Shown: positions 1 to 8,545, counted from the first letter of the stretch. The stretch: 34,883 nucleotides of DNA from Eubacteriales bacterium (GCA_029974035.1 JARKQG010000130.1:1-34883); one strand, 5' to 3'. The notes: generated by a model not told the origin, from the sequence alone. Program-made: numbers and translations.

Positions 1-672
1 GGCGCAGTACGTTTACTACATTTGCAGACAGAGCCGATCAAATTCGGACGGCTTTGGCAACTGCACACCGCATTCAATCCGCAAAGAGGTCGCCGAGCGC
101 CTTGTGCTCTCCGACATCCAGCGTGTGTTCGCCCTGGCAAAGGATAGCGAAGCCCACTTTGTTGAATTGGTCAGCAGGCAATCTCGGAAGGAGACTGAAA
201 AAAGTGTGCGCAAAGCGAAAGCAGAATGCGCCAAAGCCGAAACCCGCATTCGGCAACTCGACGACATCATCGCCCAGATTTACGAGGATAAGGTTGGCGG
301 CGAACTCAGTGCTGAGCGATTCGCCAAGATGCTCGAAAAATACGAACGAGAGCAAGCAGAACTGAATGCAAGATTGGACGAGCTTCGGCCCATGCTCGAA
401 CGAGCGGAAGAAGAAACACAAAACGTTGAGCGATTTATGCGGCTTGTCAGAACATATACGGAAATCGAAGCCCTGACCGCTGACGTTGTAAGCGAATTCA
501 TTGAACGGATTGAGGTGGGTGAGACGGTGGTTGTGAAGCCCCGTAGGTTCAGTCACTGGAAAGACGAAAGCGGCAGAACATCCGGATTGTGTACAACTAC
601 ATCGGCGCTGTGCCGCAAGAGGACAAAGCGGTAAAAACGACAACAAAAGAGAAAACGATAACCGCAACATGA
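1..672 (+). pseudogene. Large serine recombinase, C-terminal part, frameshifted near its end
   Basis: The reading frame is open from base 2, so the gene starts outside the window. What remains is the end of the zinc-ribbon domain (YYICRQ, then CTPHSIRKEV) followed by a long charged coiled coil of the kind found in large serine integrases/resolvases of mobile elements. The frame holds to about base 570 (HWKDES). The expected tail then continues in the next frame from about 574, QNIRIVYNYIGAVPQED, to a TGA at 670-672. About one base has therefore been lost near 569-574, and the shifted frame instead stops at 634. Such recombinases catalyse site-specific integration and excision and often sit at the edge of their element, so an attachment site may be nearby. 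Whether the shifted tail abolishes activity cannot be judged, because the catalytic domain is outside the window. Confidence 0.85.
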
Positions 673-674
673 AT

Positions 675-708
675 GTGTGAACTTTAAAAAGGTTCACACC
701 GTTTTTTT
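675..708 (+). terminator. Rho-independent terminator after the recombinase
   Basis: A stem GTGTGAACTTT / AAGGTTCACAC with a short loop is followed by seven T's at 702-708. It starts 3 bases after the stop codon of the restored recombinase frame. Confidence 0.85.
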
Positions 709-719
709 AGCCGTTGGGT

Positions 720-1003
720 CATTGTCCATAAGGCGTTTATTCGGATGGAGTTGATGGGGTCCAGCCGCCAATGCGGATTGGGATAGATGCTGGCAATCTG
801 CTTCCCCAGCACGGACGCGCGCATCTGCTCGGCGGTCATCTCCAGGAGATTTTTGCCCTCCAGCAGCACCTGGCCGGCAGTGACTTTCAGCGGCTCCCGG
901 AGGGAAAGACGGATATTTTTAAGAATGGGGACTTCGGCAGCCTCGTAGGTCGCCGGGATGCCAACGCACAGGTTATGTACTGAAGGATGGTATCGTCTCT
1001 CAT
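720..1003 (-). pseudogene. DppD/OppD-type peptide ABC transporter ATPase remnant, P-loop deleted
   Basis: Reading leftward from an ATG at 1003 (MRDDTIL), a frameshift near 985 leads into NLCVGIPATYEAAEVPILKN, the usual start of a DppD/OppD ATPase. Shortly after (IRLSLRE) the sequence jumps to PLKVTAGQVLLEGKNLL and then MTAEQMRASVLGKQIASIY. This is the segment that normally follows the Walker A motif, so the P-loop itself is missing. Homology fades after PHWRLDP, near 745. The remnant is only about 90 residues instead of the usual 320 or so. The family hydrolyses ATP to drive peptide import; this copy cannot. It follows the DppC tail with a normal 3-base gap, so the original dppC-dppD junction survives. 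Confidence 0.75.
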
Positions 1004-1006
1004 GGC

Positions 1007-1084
1007 TTACCTCCAGTTGCGCGGGTCGATGGATACGGAGATGCCCTCGCCCAGCATGGACAGCCCGAAGACCAGCAGGCATAG
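1007..1084 (-). pseudogene. DppC/OppC-type peptide permease, last ~25 codons
   Basis: The minus strand encodes CLLVFGLSMLGEGISVSIDP followed by RNWR and a stop. This is the conserved C-terminal end of DppC/OppC permeases, usually 'NLLGDGLRDALDPR'. Everything upstream has been replaced, within a few bases, by a transposase fragment. The tail is directly followed by the DppD remnant, as in an intact dpp operon. Confidence 0.65.
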
Positions 1085-1320
1085 GGATGGTTCTCCGTCC
1101 CATAGAACTCCCGGCCGTTGTCGTTGAGAATAGCGCCGATGGTCAGGCCGTGCTCCTTGTAAAAGGGCAGCACGTCGTTGTGCACCAGGGCGGCGGCACA
1201 TCCCGGCTTTTTGCCAGTGTGCAGAAACCCAAAGGCATGGGACCCGTACGTATCTGCGCAGGCGTGCAGATACACCTACCGGATGCCATCGTTGAAAAGC
1301 TGCGGGAAATGAAGCTGAAA
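1079..1320 (-). pseudogene. IS481-type transposase fragment
   Basis: The minus strand reads VYLHACADTYGSHAFGFLHT, then a stretch including LHNDVLPFY-like and GAILNDNGREFYGTENHPY residues. This is the DDE integrase-core signature of IS481-family transposases: the D of ADTYG and the D of DNGREF. The frame carries an in-frame TAG just before VYL, and the weakly recognisable FQLHFPQLFNDGIR lies upstream of it. No N-terminal helix-turn-helix, third catalytic residue or terminal inverted repeat can be seen. The fragment runs straight into the permease tail at about 1080, so its 3' half is gone. It is a decayed insertion or deletion scar. Confidence 0.65.
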
Positions 1321-1656
1321 GAGGCGGCGGGCAGCGTGCCCGTATGGTCGGCATCTTCCCGTATGGTAATTCAGCTCGGATGCCGATCTGCGCTCGCCTC
1401 CGTCACGTGGCAAGCACCGCATGGGGCGCGGAGCGCTATATGAGCACGAAGCATTTGGACGTTGCCGGCTCTGCCGAGTCCGGTTCCGTTGCCGGGTAAT
1501 TCCCGGATGCCAAACGGCGATTCGTTTTTGCGAAAAACACTTGACAGTACCGGAGCGGGAGGTGGCGGATCCGGAGTGTAAGCTGTTGTTAAACAGTAGC
1601 ATCACACACGAGGAGGGATTCCGCGCATCCCCCCGCGCGTTCCCGGGGATGATCGT
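1321..1656. other. Stretch with no recognisable gene
   Basis: No frame here gives a protein I recognise, and codon texture is poor in all frames. A perfect TTGACA at 1541-1546 has no -10 box at a usable distance. A GAGGAGGG at about 1611-1618 resembles an orphan ribosome-binding site with no gene behind it. The stretch is probably decayed DNA continuous with the remnants to the left. Confidence 0.5.
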
Positions 1657-3408
1657 TCAGGGGTTGTGTATGACCGGGAGCAGGATCTGGATACACGTCC
1701 CGGGGCCATCCTTGGAGACGAGTGACAGGCCATAGGGCATGCCGTAGCTGAGGGCGATGCGGTTATGCACGTTCCGAATCCCGACATGGTTCAGCGCATC
1801 CGGGTTTTCCTGCTCGGAACCGGTTTCCCGAAGCAGTTCCAGAAACGTGGACTCGTCCATGCCGATACCATTGTCGTCGATCGTGATGGTTAGCGCCTGG
1901 TCTTGAACGCGGCCCCGGACGACGATGAGGCCGCGCCTGTCGCAAGGGCGGATCCCATGGAAGATCGCATTCTCCACGATGGGCTGCAAGGTCAGTTTGG
2001 GACAGTACAGACTCACCGCCTCGGGATCAATCTGAAGCACCATATCGAATGAATCCCCGTATCTGATTTTTTGGATGCGCACATACATGTCCAGCGCCTC
2101 TATTTCCTCCTGGATCCTGACAAAATCGTCCGTTTTGTCGAAGGTGTACGCGAGAAGCGAGATGACGGCGGAGATGGTGGTGCGGATTTCACGGATCCGG
2201 TTCTGCTTGGCCAAGCTGCTGATGCAGGCCAGCGTGTTGTAGAGAAAATGAGGCCTGATCTGGCTTTGAAGCATCTGGATCTTGTACTGCTGCTTCTCCT
2301 TTTCCGTGCGCTCGATCTCGCAGATCAGGTCGTTGAGCCGCTTCAGCATCTTGTTGTAGCTGGCGGTCAGGTGCCCAATTTCGTCGCTGCGGGTGATCGG
2401 AAGCGGCTCGTTGAGCTGCATTCTGGTAAAATAGCGCATCCTTTTGTCCAGGCTGCGGATCGGGGCGACAAAGTATCTGCTCAAAAAGAAGGAGATGCCC
2501 AGCAGGATGACCATGATGAGCGCTCCGGCGCCGACGTACGCTTGGACGAGCGCCTGGAAATGCGACGAGAACTGGTGATAATCCGTGATCGTAAACAGCG
2601 TCCAGCCCAGGCGGTTCATCGGGGAGCGCGCCACCACCACCTGTTGACGCGCGAATGCCCTGTCCTCGATGCCCGGGCTCATGGAGTGAAGTTCCCGGAT
2701 CATATCGTCCGACAGCGCGTTGCGCAGGATATCGTGGTCAAATTCCAGAAGCGCGGAGCTGCGGTTGAAGAGGATGACGTTTCCCTCGTCGGTCATCAGC
2801 ACATAGGTTTGGGCGCCCGTGTGCAGAAGGCGGTCCAAATCGCCTTTGATGTAGTCCAGGTCCAGCTCGATGGTCAGGACGCCAAGGCTTCTGTTCTGCC
2901 TGTCCTTCACGGTGCAGGAAAAGCTGACGGTGTCCCCCGATACGGGAGAATGATAAGGCTGGCTCCACGCGATGCCGCCAAAGTTGCCCAGCGCGCGCTC
3001 CGTCAGCGCCGCGAGATGGGGATTGCCCATGATGTCGTAATACACCTGGCGGTTGGAAAAGACGGTCCCCTCCGTGTCGGTGTAGTAGATTGTGCGCGCC
3101 GCCGGATAGCTGGTCGCGGAGAAGTTTTTAATCAACTGGATGGTCTGCGCATTCGAGCCGTTCTCGCCACCCGCCACAATCATCATCGCCAGGCTATGCA
3201 CGCTTTCCACGTACATGTCCAGATAATTGAGCGTCCGGTCGTTCAGGCGGGAAATGCTGCTGTCGATCTGCTCCCGGATCACGGCACTCGACGAATAAAA
3301 GCTGAATATCGCCATGGCGGCCAGGACCGCCAAGGAAACGGACAGCGTCATGACGAACAACCGCTGCGCCAGTCCCCAGCGCATCCGCCCGTCAGAATTC
3401 GCTTTCAT
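1657..3408 (-). CDS. YesM-like two-component sensor histidine kinase
   Basis: This 583-residue membrane kinase has a first transmembrane helix at about residues 16-40, then an extracellular sensor region of about 250 residues (dCache-like in this family). A second helix lies at about 287-312 (VGAGALIMVILLGISFF), followed by HAMP. The His_kinase domain has phospho-acceptor His387 in QIRPHFLYNT. The ATPase domain shows the N box (PIVENAIFHG), G1 box (DDNGIGMDE) and G2 box (VGIRNVHNRIA). The family phosphorylates AraC-type regulators and typically controls carbohydrate uptake. Its ATG overlaps the stop of the upstream response regulator gene (TAATG), so the two are translationally coupled. All expected motifs are present. 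The ligand is unknown but is probably the sugar imported by the divergent transporter. Confidence 0.93.
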   Translation of the reverse strand: MKANSDGRMRWGLAQRLFVMTLSVSLAVLAAMAIFSFYSSSAVIREQIDSSISRLNDRTLNYLDMYVESVHSLAMMIVAGGENGSNAQTIQLIKNFSATSYPAARTIYYTDTEGTVFSNRQVYYDIMGNPHLAALTERALGNFGGIAWSQPYHSPVSGDTVSFSCTVKDRQNRSLGVLTIELDLDYIKGDLDRLLHTGAQTYVLMTDEGNVILFNRSSALLEFDHDILRNALSDDMIRELHSMSPGIEDRAFARQQVVVARSPMNRLGWTLFTITDYHQFSSHFQALVQAYVGAGALIMVILLGISFFLSRYFVAPIRSLDKRMRYFTRMQLNEPLPITRSDEIGHLTASYNKMLKRLNDLICEIERTEKEKQQYKIQMLQSQIRPHFLYNTLACISSLAKQNRIREIRTTISAVISLLAYTFDKTDDFVRIQEEIEALDMYVRIQKIRYGDSFDMVLQIDPEAVSLYCPKLTLQPIVENAIFHGIRPCDRRGLIVVRGRVQDQALTITIDDNGIGMDESTFLELLRETGSEQENPDALNHVGIRNVHNRIALSYGMPYGLSLVSKDGPGTCIQILLPVIHNP

Positions 3409-4952
3409 TACACGTTTCTCCTGTATTCCATCGGCGTCCTGTGCATCTGTTTTTTGAACTGCATGACGAAATACCGGTAATTCGATATGCCGACACGGTT
3501 GGAGACCTCATAGACTTTGAGGTTCGACGCCCGAAGCAGCTGCGCGGCGCGTTCGATCCGCCGCTCCATGACGTATTTGTTGAATTGCTGCCCCGTTTGG
3601 GCGTGGAAGAGCCGGCTCAAATAATAGGGGCTCAGGGCGACCTCTTTGGCGACGGTGCCCAGCGTAAGCGGTTCGTCCATCCTCTGGTCGATCAATTCAA
3701 GCGCGCGCTGGATCTCCGGGTGCAACGGCTGCTGGCTGGCGTTGTGCGTCACGAGGTATTCAAACGCGTCCACCATCTCATCGAGCGTGAGCGCCCTCAT
3801 CACGTGCTCGTTGATCTGCGACGCCCTGCGCATATCCGCGCCGGCATCCAGAAGGTCGATCAGCCATCGGCTGAAAAAGCTTTTCAGAGCCCCGGGGTCC
3901 ACCCTTTCCACCAGAAAGAATGGGGCCAATTCCCCGGTCACGTACTCCATCAGCGCCCGCGGCGTCTGCTTCAGCAGATTGCCCCGCCGGAGGATGTCGG
4001 ATTGCCGCAGGGCGGACAGCATGCAAAACGCGTCGCCCGGACGGGCGAATACCTTGGTCCGATCATCATAAAACGACAGCATGTGCCACGCCTTCGACGC
4101 ACTGAGGACATCGCACAGTTGACGGTCGCCGCCGATGTTGCGGGACATGGACGCAAAGATCCGCACGTCATCCTGTGTCTGCGAAATCTGGAATGGGGTC
4201 GAATTCAGTGCTTCCACCGCTAAAACCAGGCGCCCCTCCAGGTCCAGATGCGGATTGCGGTCGAGCAGCAGGAACTGGCGGGGAAACAGCGGAATCGCTT
4301 CCAGATACAGGTCTTTCTGGACGGCGATGGACGCCAGCGCTCCGAGCACCTCCTCCTGGATCATGTCGCCTTCGTCCAGCGGGCAGGACACAAAGAGCAT
4401 GGACAGGTCCAGGGGGTAGTCCAGCGCCGCAAACTTTCCGATCTCAGCTCGGAACGCGGAGATGTCCGGATGTTTTCCCGCCATGCCCCTGAACAGCCGG
4501 GCAAGCGCGTTGCGCCGGAAGACATCTTTCCCGCTGGTGGCGTGCCTCGCGCTGGCGATGGCGTCGCGCGCCTTCGCCAGCACCTTGACCAAATCGTCCT
4601 CCATGTTGAGTTTGACAATGTAGTCCAAAGCCCCCATGCGGATGGCCTCATGGGCATAGCGAAAACTCTCATGGCAGGTGAGCAGCACGAATTGCGTGCC
4701 GAGCGACGCCTCCCTGAGCTTTTTCAGCAGCGTCAAGCCGTCCATGACCGGCATGACCACGTCGCATATGACCAGATCGATCCGGTGCGTACAGCAAAAT
4801 TCCAGCGCCTCCGCGCCGTTTTCGCAGCAGGCCATCAGCTTCGCGCCATGGCTCTCCCAGGGAAACGCGCACAGCTCGTCCAATATGGGCAATTCATCGT
4901 CGACCGCGACGACCTGAAGCGGAGCGTACTCCTCCCCATCGTAACCGGGCAT
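3408..4952 (-). CDS. YesN-like response regulator with AraC-type DNA-binding domain
   Basis: The protein has 514 residues. The N-terminal receiver domain contains VVAVDDE, phospho-acceptor Asp64 (LVICDVVMPVMDG) and Lys114 (DYIVKLN). A roughly 270-residue linker follows, then a C-terminal AraC double helix-turn-helix over about the last 100 residues (TLGTVAKEVALSPYYLSRLF and ISNYRYFVMQFKKQ, ending PMEYRRNV). An upstream in-frame GTG start at 5063 exists, but the ATG at 4952 is chosen because GAGGGGGGAT lies just before it and the receiver domain starts 11 residues in. Partner of the sensor kinase that follows it. By position it probably activates the divergent transporter operon and may also regulate its own promoter. 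Confidence 0.93.
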   Translation of the reverse strand: MPGYDGEEYAPLQVVAVDDELPILDELCAFPWESHGAKLMACCENGAEALEFCCTHRIDLVICDVVMPVMDGLTLLKKLREASLGTQFVLLTCHESFRYAHEAIRMGALDYIVKLNMEDDLVKVLAKARDAIASARHATSGKDVFRRNALARLFRGMAGKHPDISAFRAEIGKFAALDYPLDLSMLFVSCPLDEGDMIQEEVLGALASIAVQKDLYLEAIPLFPRQFLLLDRNPHLDLEGRLVLAVEALNSTPFQISQTQDDVRIFASMSRNIGGDRQLCDVLSASKAWHMLSFYDDRTKVFARPGDAFCMLSALRQSDILRRGNLLKQTPRALMEYVTGELAPFFLVERVDPGALKSFFSRWLIDLLDAGADMRRASQINEHVMRALTLDEMVDAFEYLVTHNASQQPLHPEIQRALELIDQRMDEPLTLGTVAKEVALSPYYLSRLFHAQTGQQFNKYVMERRIERAAQLLRASNLKVYEVSNRVGISNYRYFVMQFKKQMHRTPMEYRRNV

Positions 4953-4982
4953 GGCGATCCCCCCTCGGCCTGAGGTAGGTTC

Positions 4983-5011
4983 ATTATATCCACGTCGCGG
5001 CGTGGATGCAA
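4983..5011 (-). promoter_or_regulatory. Promoter of the regulator/kinase operon with a palindrome filling the spacer
   Basis: On the minus strand there is TTGCAT (5011-5006), a 17-base spacer and a perfect TATAAT (4988-4983). The spacer and its borders form a 20-bp inverted repeat, ATCCACG-N6-CGTGGAT, at 4988-5007. This is a good sigma-A promoter whose core is covered by a likely operator, so a repressor bound there would block RNA polymerase. Which protein binds is unknown. Confidence 0.7.
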
Positions 5012-5046
5012 GGGAGAGACCGCCGCTTTGCAAATTAAGCCAACAA

Positions 5047-5102
5047 ATATGACAAAATGGCAAGAATTATGCATATGAGACGGCAGCAATACGCCCTATA
5101 AT
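5047..5102 (+). promoter_or_regulatory. Promoter of the transporter operon, probably activator dependent
   Basis: A perfect -10 TATAAT lies at 5097-5102, 27 bases before the chosen start codon. At the -35 position there is only TATGAG (5074-5079), a poor match. ATATGA occurs at 5047-5052 and again at 5073-5078, the second copy overlapping the -35 position. A strong -10 with no -35 suits activation by the adjacent AraC-type response regulator. The two repeats are candidate binding sites, by inference only. Confidence 0.6.
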
Positions 5103-5129
5103 GAGGGTACAAGAGAGGTGAGCAGGACA

Positions 5130-6062
5130 ATGCACTTCATGCGGAGGACCGCATCCAATCGTCTCGCGGGCCTGGGCAGGTATCGGGCGCTGTACGTCAT
5201 GCTGCTTCCGGGGCTATTGTACTACGTGGTTTTCCGGTATCTGCCCATGTACGGCGTGACGCTGGCCTTCAAGGATTATGATTTCGCGGGCGGTGTACTG
5301 GGGAGCCCGTGGGCTGCGCCCCTGTACAGGCATTTTGAAATGTTCGTCAGTTCCCCTTACTTTCCCGTGCTGATGGGCAACACCTTCGTGATCAGCGCCT
5401 ACAAGCTGGCCGCGGGGATATTTCCGCCGATAATCCTCGCCATCATGCTGACCGAATGCCGCCGCAAGCGATACCGCCAGCTGGTGCAATCCATCAGCTT
5501 CTTTCCGTATTTTCTCTCCTGGGTCATCGTATACGGAATCATGATGGCGCTTTTGTCGCAGTCCAGCGGTCTGCTCAACCGCTGGATTGTGATGTTGACG
5601 GGCAAGCCCGTGCCCTTTCTCACCTCCCCGCAATACTTCCGTTCGCTGCTGGTGATTTCGTCGGTATGGCGGCTGACGGGCTTTGACACCGTCGTCTACG
5701 TGGCCGCCATCAACAACATCGATCCGGCGCTTTATGAGGCGGCCCGCATAGACGGCGCGTCCCGCCTGCAAGCCATCCGGCGCATTACGCTTCCGGGCAT
5801 CGCGTCGGTCATCGCGATGCTGCTGACCATACGCATCGGCACCATTCTGGACGCGAGCTTTGAACAGATATTTGTGATGTACAATATCGAGGTGTACTCC
5901 GTGGCGGACATCATCGATACCTGGGTATACCGCACGGGGCTTCAGCAACTGAATTTCAGCCTGGCCTCCGCGGTGGGGCTGTTCAAGGCGGTCATCTCCT
6001 GCTCTCTGGTCCTCATCGCAAACGGCGTCGCCAGAAAGGTGACCGGGGAGGGAATATGGTGA
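5130..6062 (+). CDS. LplB-type carbohydrate ABC transporter permease
   Basis: The protein has 310 residues and several hydrophobic segments; its family has six transmembrane helices. The N-terminus (RYRALYVMLLPGLLYYVVFRYLPMYGV) is typical of LplB/YtcP permeases. The EAA loop that contacts the ATPase reads LYEAARIDGASRLQAIRRIT. GTG 5118, ATG 5130 and ATG 5139 are all possible starts; ATG 5130 is chosen because GAGAGGTG sits 9 bases before it. It forms half of a membrane channel with the next gene, for oligosaccharide or modified-sugar import. No ATPase gene lies in the locus, as is usual for this family, where a shared MsmK-type ATPase encoded elsewhere energises several importers. First gene of the operon. 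Confidence 0.93.
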   Translation: MHFMRRTASNRLAGLGRYRALYVMLLPGLLYYVVFRYLPMYGVTLAFKDYDFAGGVLGSPWAAPLYRHFEMFVSSPYFPVLMGNTFVISAYKLAAGIFPPIILAIMLTECRRKRYRQLVQSISFFPYFLSWVIVYGIMMALLSQSSGLLNRWIVMLTGKPVPFLTSPQYFRSLLVISSVWRLTGFDTVVYVAAINNIDPALYEAARIDGASRLQAIRRITLPGIASVIAMLLTIRIGTILDASFEQIFVMYNIEVYSVADIIDTWVYRTGLQQLNFSLASAVGLFKAVISCSLVLIANGVARKVTGEGIW

Positions 6063-6952
6063 GAACGAGGCGCGCGGCCCTGCCGCGCGACGGGGGCGTG
6101 CGCGGCGGGGCGGACCGCGCCTTCGACGCCGTCCTGAGCGCTCTGCTCCTGATGATGGCCGCCGTGGTGGTGTTCCCCCTTCTTTTTGTCGTCTCCGCGT
6201 CGGTCACCCCGCACGAGGAAGTCATCCGAAACGGCGGATTCCTGATCGTCCCGCGGGTCATATCCCTGGATGCCTATGGGGCGTTGCTGCGCAAATCGAC
6301 CCTTGGCGGCGCGTTCCAGGTGACCGCGTTCGTCACGCTGGTCGGAACCCTGTTCAACGTTGTGCTGACCGGCCTCACAGCCTATCCGCTCAGCAAGAAG
6401 AATCTGCCCGGCCGGAAGCTGCTTGTCAACATGGTGGTGCTGACGCTCATGTTCAACGGCGGCATCGTGCCCACCTACCTCGTGGTAAAGGATGCCGGGC
6501 TGATCAATACGCCGTGGGCGCTCATCGTTCCCCAGGTGATCTGGTCGCAGTACCTGATCATCCTGAAGAATTTCATGGAGAGGATCCCCGAGGAACTGCT
6601 GGAATCGGCCCGCATCGACGGTGCCAGCGAGATCAGGACGCTGTGGAGCATCGTCACGCCGCTGTGCGTACCCATCCTGATCACCGTCGCGATTTACTAC
6701 GGCGTGGCCCATTGGAACGAATTTCAACAGGCCATCCTCTACATCACGCAGCCGAAGCTATGGCCGCTGCAGGTCATCGTGCGCGACATCCTCACGGCCA
6801 ATCAGCAGGTTGCCGACCCGGATCAGGCGGTGCCCACCATGACGTTGCAGATGGCCTCGGTGGTGATCGCCAGCCTGCCCATCGCTGCGGTATATCCCTT
6901 CATACAGAAGTTTTACGTCACCGGAATCACCAGCGGGGCCGTGAAGGGATAA
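6056..6952 (+). CDS. LplC-type carbohydrate ABC transporter permease
   Basis: The protein has 298 residues and is the second permease of the importer. The N-terminus is a short Arg-rich cytoplasmic stretch followed by a hydrophobic helix at about 25-45. The EAA loop reads LLESARIDGASEIRTLWSIV, and the C-terminus FIQKFYVTGITSGAVKG is characteristic of LplC/YtcP partners. The start overlaps the end of the previous gene (ATGGTGA). The GTG at 6059 has better spacing to GGGGAGGG than the ATG at 6056, so the true start is one of these two. It should pair with the preceding permease. About six membrane segments can be followed in the translation. Confidence 0.93.
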   Translation: MVRTRRAALPRDGGVRGGADRAFDAVLSALLLMMAAVVVFPLLFVVSASVTPHEEVIRNGGFLIVPRVISLDAYGALLRKSTLGGAFQVTAFVTLVGTLFNVVLTGLTAYPLSKKNLPGRKLLVNMVVLTLMFNGGIVPTYLVVKDAGLINTPWALIVPQVIWSQYLIILKNFMERIPEELLESARIDGASEIRTLWSIVTPLCVPILITVAIYYGVAHWNEFQQAILYITQPKLWPLQVIVRDILTANQQVADPDQAVPTMTLQMASVVIASLPIAAVYPFIQKFYVTGITSGAVKG

Positions 6953-6958
6953 GTTCTG

Positions 6959-6977
6959 TGCGCGGCATACGCGCGCA
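6959..6977 (+). promoter_or_regulatory. Small intercistronic hairpin before the binding-protein gene
   Basis: TGCGCG pairs with CGCGCA across a 7-base loop, with no T-run. Hairpins here often stabilise the mRNA or uncouple a highly expressed binding protein from its permeases. The effect in this case is inference. Confidence 0.4.
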
Positions 6978-6999
6978 AATTATGTGAGGAGGTAGAACC

Positions 7000-8529
7000 A
7001 TGAACCACCTGAGGCGAATCTCTCTGATGCTCGCACTGGCTCTGCTGCTGGGGTGCCTGCCGGGCTGGGGCGGCCCGGCGCTGGCGTCGGAACCCGTGAC
7101 CCTGGAGATCATCCGCTGGGGCGGCGGGCTGCCCACGCCCGAAGAAGACATCATAAAGGCCGAGCTGCTCAAGCGCCTGAACGTCAACATCGAATTGGTG
7201 GGCTACAACGACATAAGCAATTATATCAACGTGCTCAACACCCGGATCGCCACCGGCGCGTTCCCCGATCTCTTCTGGGTAAACCAGGAGATTCTGAGGA
7301 GCTATTCCCAGAAGGGATTGGTCCTGGATCTGACGGACATTTACAACGACCAGCTTTCGACCGTGCGCGACTGGCTGGGCGATTCCCTGCGGCTGGGCAT
7401 CGTCAACAAGCGTCATTACGGCATTCCCGTTCCGATTTCCTTTGAATACTGCCTGACTTACGTGCGCCAGGACTGGTTGGATAACCTCGGCCTTGAGCTG
7501 CCGACCACGCTGGACAGCTTCTACGATGTCGCCGTAGCCTTTACCAACGCGGATCCCGACGGAAACGGCAAAAACGACACCTTTGCGCTGACCGGCAACA
7601 ACGGCCTACGCACGTTCTCGCCGATCTTCGGCTCCTTCGGCGTGGCGCTGCCCACCAACCAGGGGGCGCTGCCCAGCATCTACGTCAAGGACGGCCGCCT
7701 GGTGTCCACCGTAACGGATCCCGATGTCCGCGACGCCATCCTGGCCGCCAAGCGGTTTGTGGACGCGGGGACAGTCGATCCGGAGCTGTTCGGCAACACC
7801 GGATCGCAGCCGGTCCAGGACAAGGCGTTTCAGGGCAAGGTCGGCATGACGCGCATCGAGTGGAGCCTGTTCATGAAGGACATCTACCAGGAGACGGCGA
7901 AGGCCATCGATCCCAACGCCTCATGGGTGCCCATGGGGCCGCTGGCCAACGGAAGCGGCAAGGAACTCGACGGCGACTGGCAGATCGGCACGACCGTGCA
8001 CATGTTCGCCATGCCCGCAACCATCGTGAAGTCTCCCGAAAAGCTGGAGGCGCTGTACAAGGTGCTCAACTACCTGTCCACCGAGGAGGGGAACCGCCTG
8101 GTGGCCTACGGCGCTGAGGGCGAGTACCATACGGTTCATGAAAACGGCGAAGTGGAACTGATCAACAGCGATCTGTGGAAGGAAAAGGATCTGCAAAGCT
8201 ACATATACAACTACCAGTTCACAGGCCGCGGGGATGAGAGCGTGTATCTGATGCTCAGGAACCCCACCACTCGCGACGTCATCCTCTTTGCCGCGGATCA
8301 GCCCCGCATAGAGTGCCTGAACGGCTTTGTGGATTACCCCGCCGGCTTCGTGGCCTCGGATGCCGCGACCTATGCGGAGGAAGAGCTGATCAAGTTCATC
8401 TATGGCCGACGCCCCATTGAGGAGTACGATTCCTTCCTTGATACGCTGCTGTCGTTGTACAATTACCAGGCCTATCTGGATGCCGCTGAACAGACGTTGA
8501 CCGCGCTGGGATACGTCGGCTCCACCTGA
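7000..8529 (+). CDS. LplA-type extracellular solute-binding protein
   Basis: The protein has 509 residues. The signal sequence has a positive start (MNHLRR), a Leu/Ala core, and two possible processing sites: a lipobox-like LLGC at Cys19 and an ALA site just after (GGPALAS-EP). A lipoprotein anchored at Cys19 is more likely in a Gram-positive cell. The mature part is a family-1-type solute-binding protein: LEIIRWGGGLPTPEED at the start, NTRIATGAFPDLFWV in the hinge region, and a Ca-loop-like DPDGNGKNDT at about residue 186. GAGGAGGT precedes the ATG at good spacing. The length fits the family, about 500-550 residues. It captures the sugar for the two preceding permeases; the ligand cannot be read from sequence. 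Confidence 0.92.
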   Translation: MNHLRRISLMLALALLLGCLPGWGGPALASEPVTLEIIRWGGGLPTPEEDIIKAELLKRLNVNIELVGYNDISNYINVLNTRIATGAFPDLFWVNQEILRSYSQKGLVLDLTDIYNDQLSTVRDWLGDSLRLGIVNKRHYGIPVPISFEYCLTYVRQDWLDNLGLELPTTLDSFYDVAVAFTNADPDGNGKNDTFALTGNNGLRTFSPIFGSFGVALPTNQGALPSIYVKDGRLVSTVTDPDVRDAILAAKRFVDAGTVDPELFGNTGSQPVQDKAFQGKVGMTRIEWSLFMKDIYQETAKAIDPNASWVPMGPLANGSGKELDGDWQIGTTVHMFAMPATIVKSPEKLEALYKVLNYLSTEEGNRLVAYGAEGEYHTVHENGEVELINSDLWKEKDLQSYIYNYQFTGRGDESVYLMLRNPTTRDVILFAADQPRIECLNGFVDYPAGFVASDAATYAEEELIKFIYGRRPIEEYDSFLDTLLSLYNYQAYLDAAEQTLTALGYVGST

Positions 8530-8545
8530 CGGACGAACGGGTCCG

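Noticed and set aside
1541..1546. Perfect TTGACA as a promoter
   Set aside because: No -10 box at 16-19 bases and no intact gene downstream.
2071..3480. 469-residue plus-strand open frame opposite the sensor kinase
   Set aside because: Opposite a complete YesM-like kinase; no domain seen.
4953..5063. GTG start for the response regulator that would add 37 residues
   Set aside because: It crosses the promoter and palindrome, and the ATG at 4952 has a strong ribosome-binding site right before the receiver domain.
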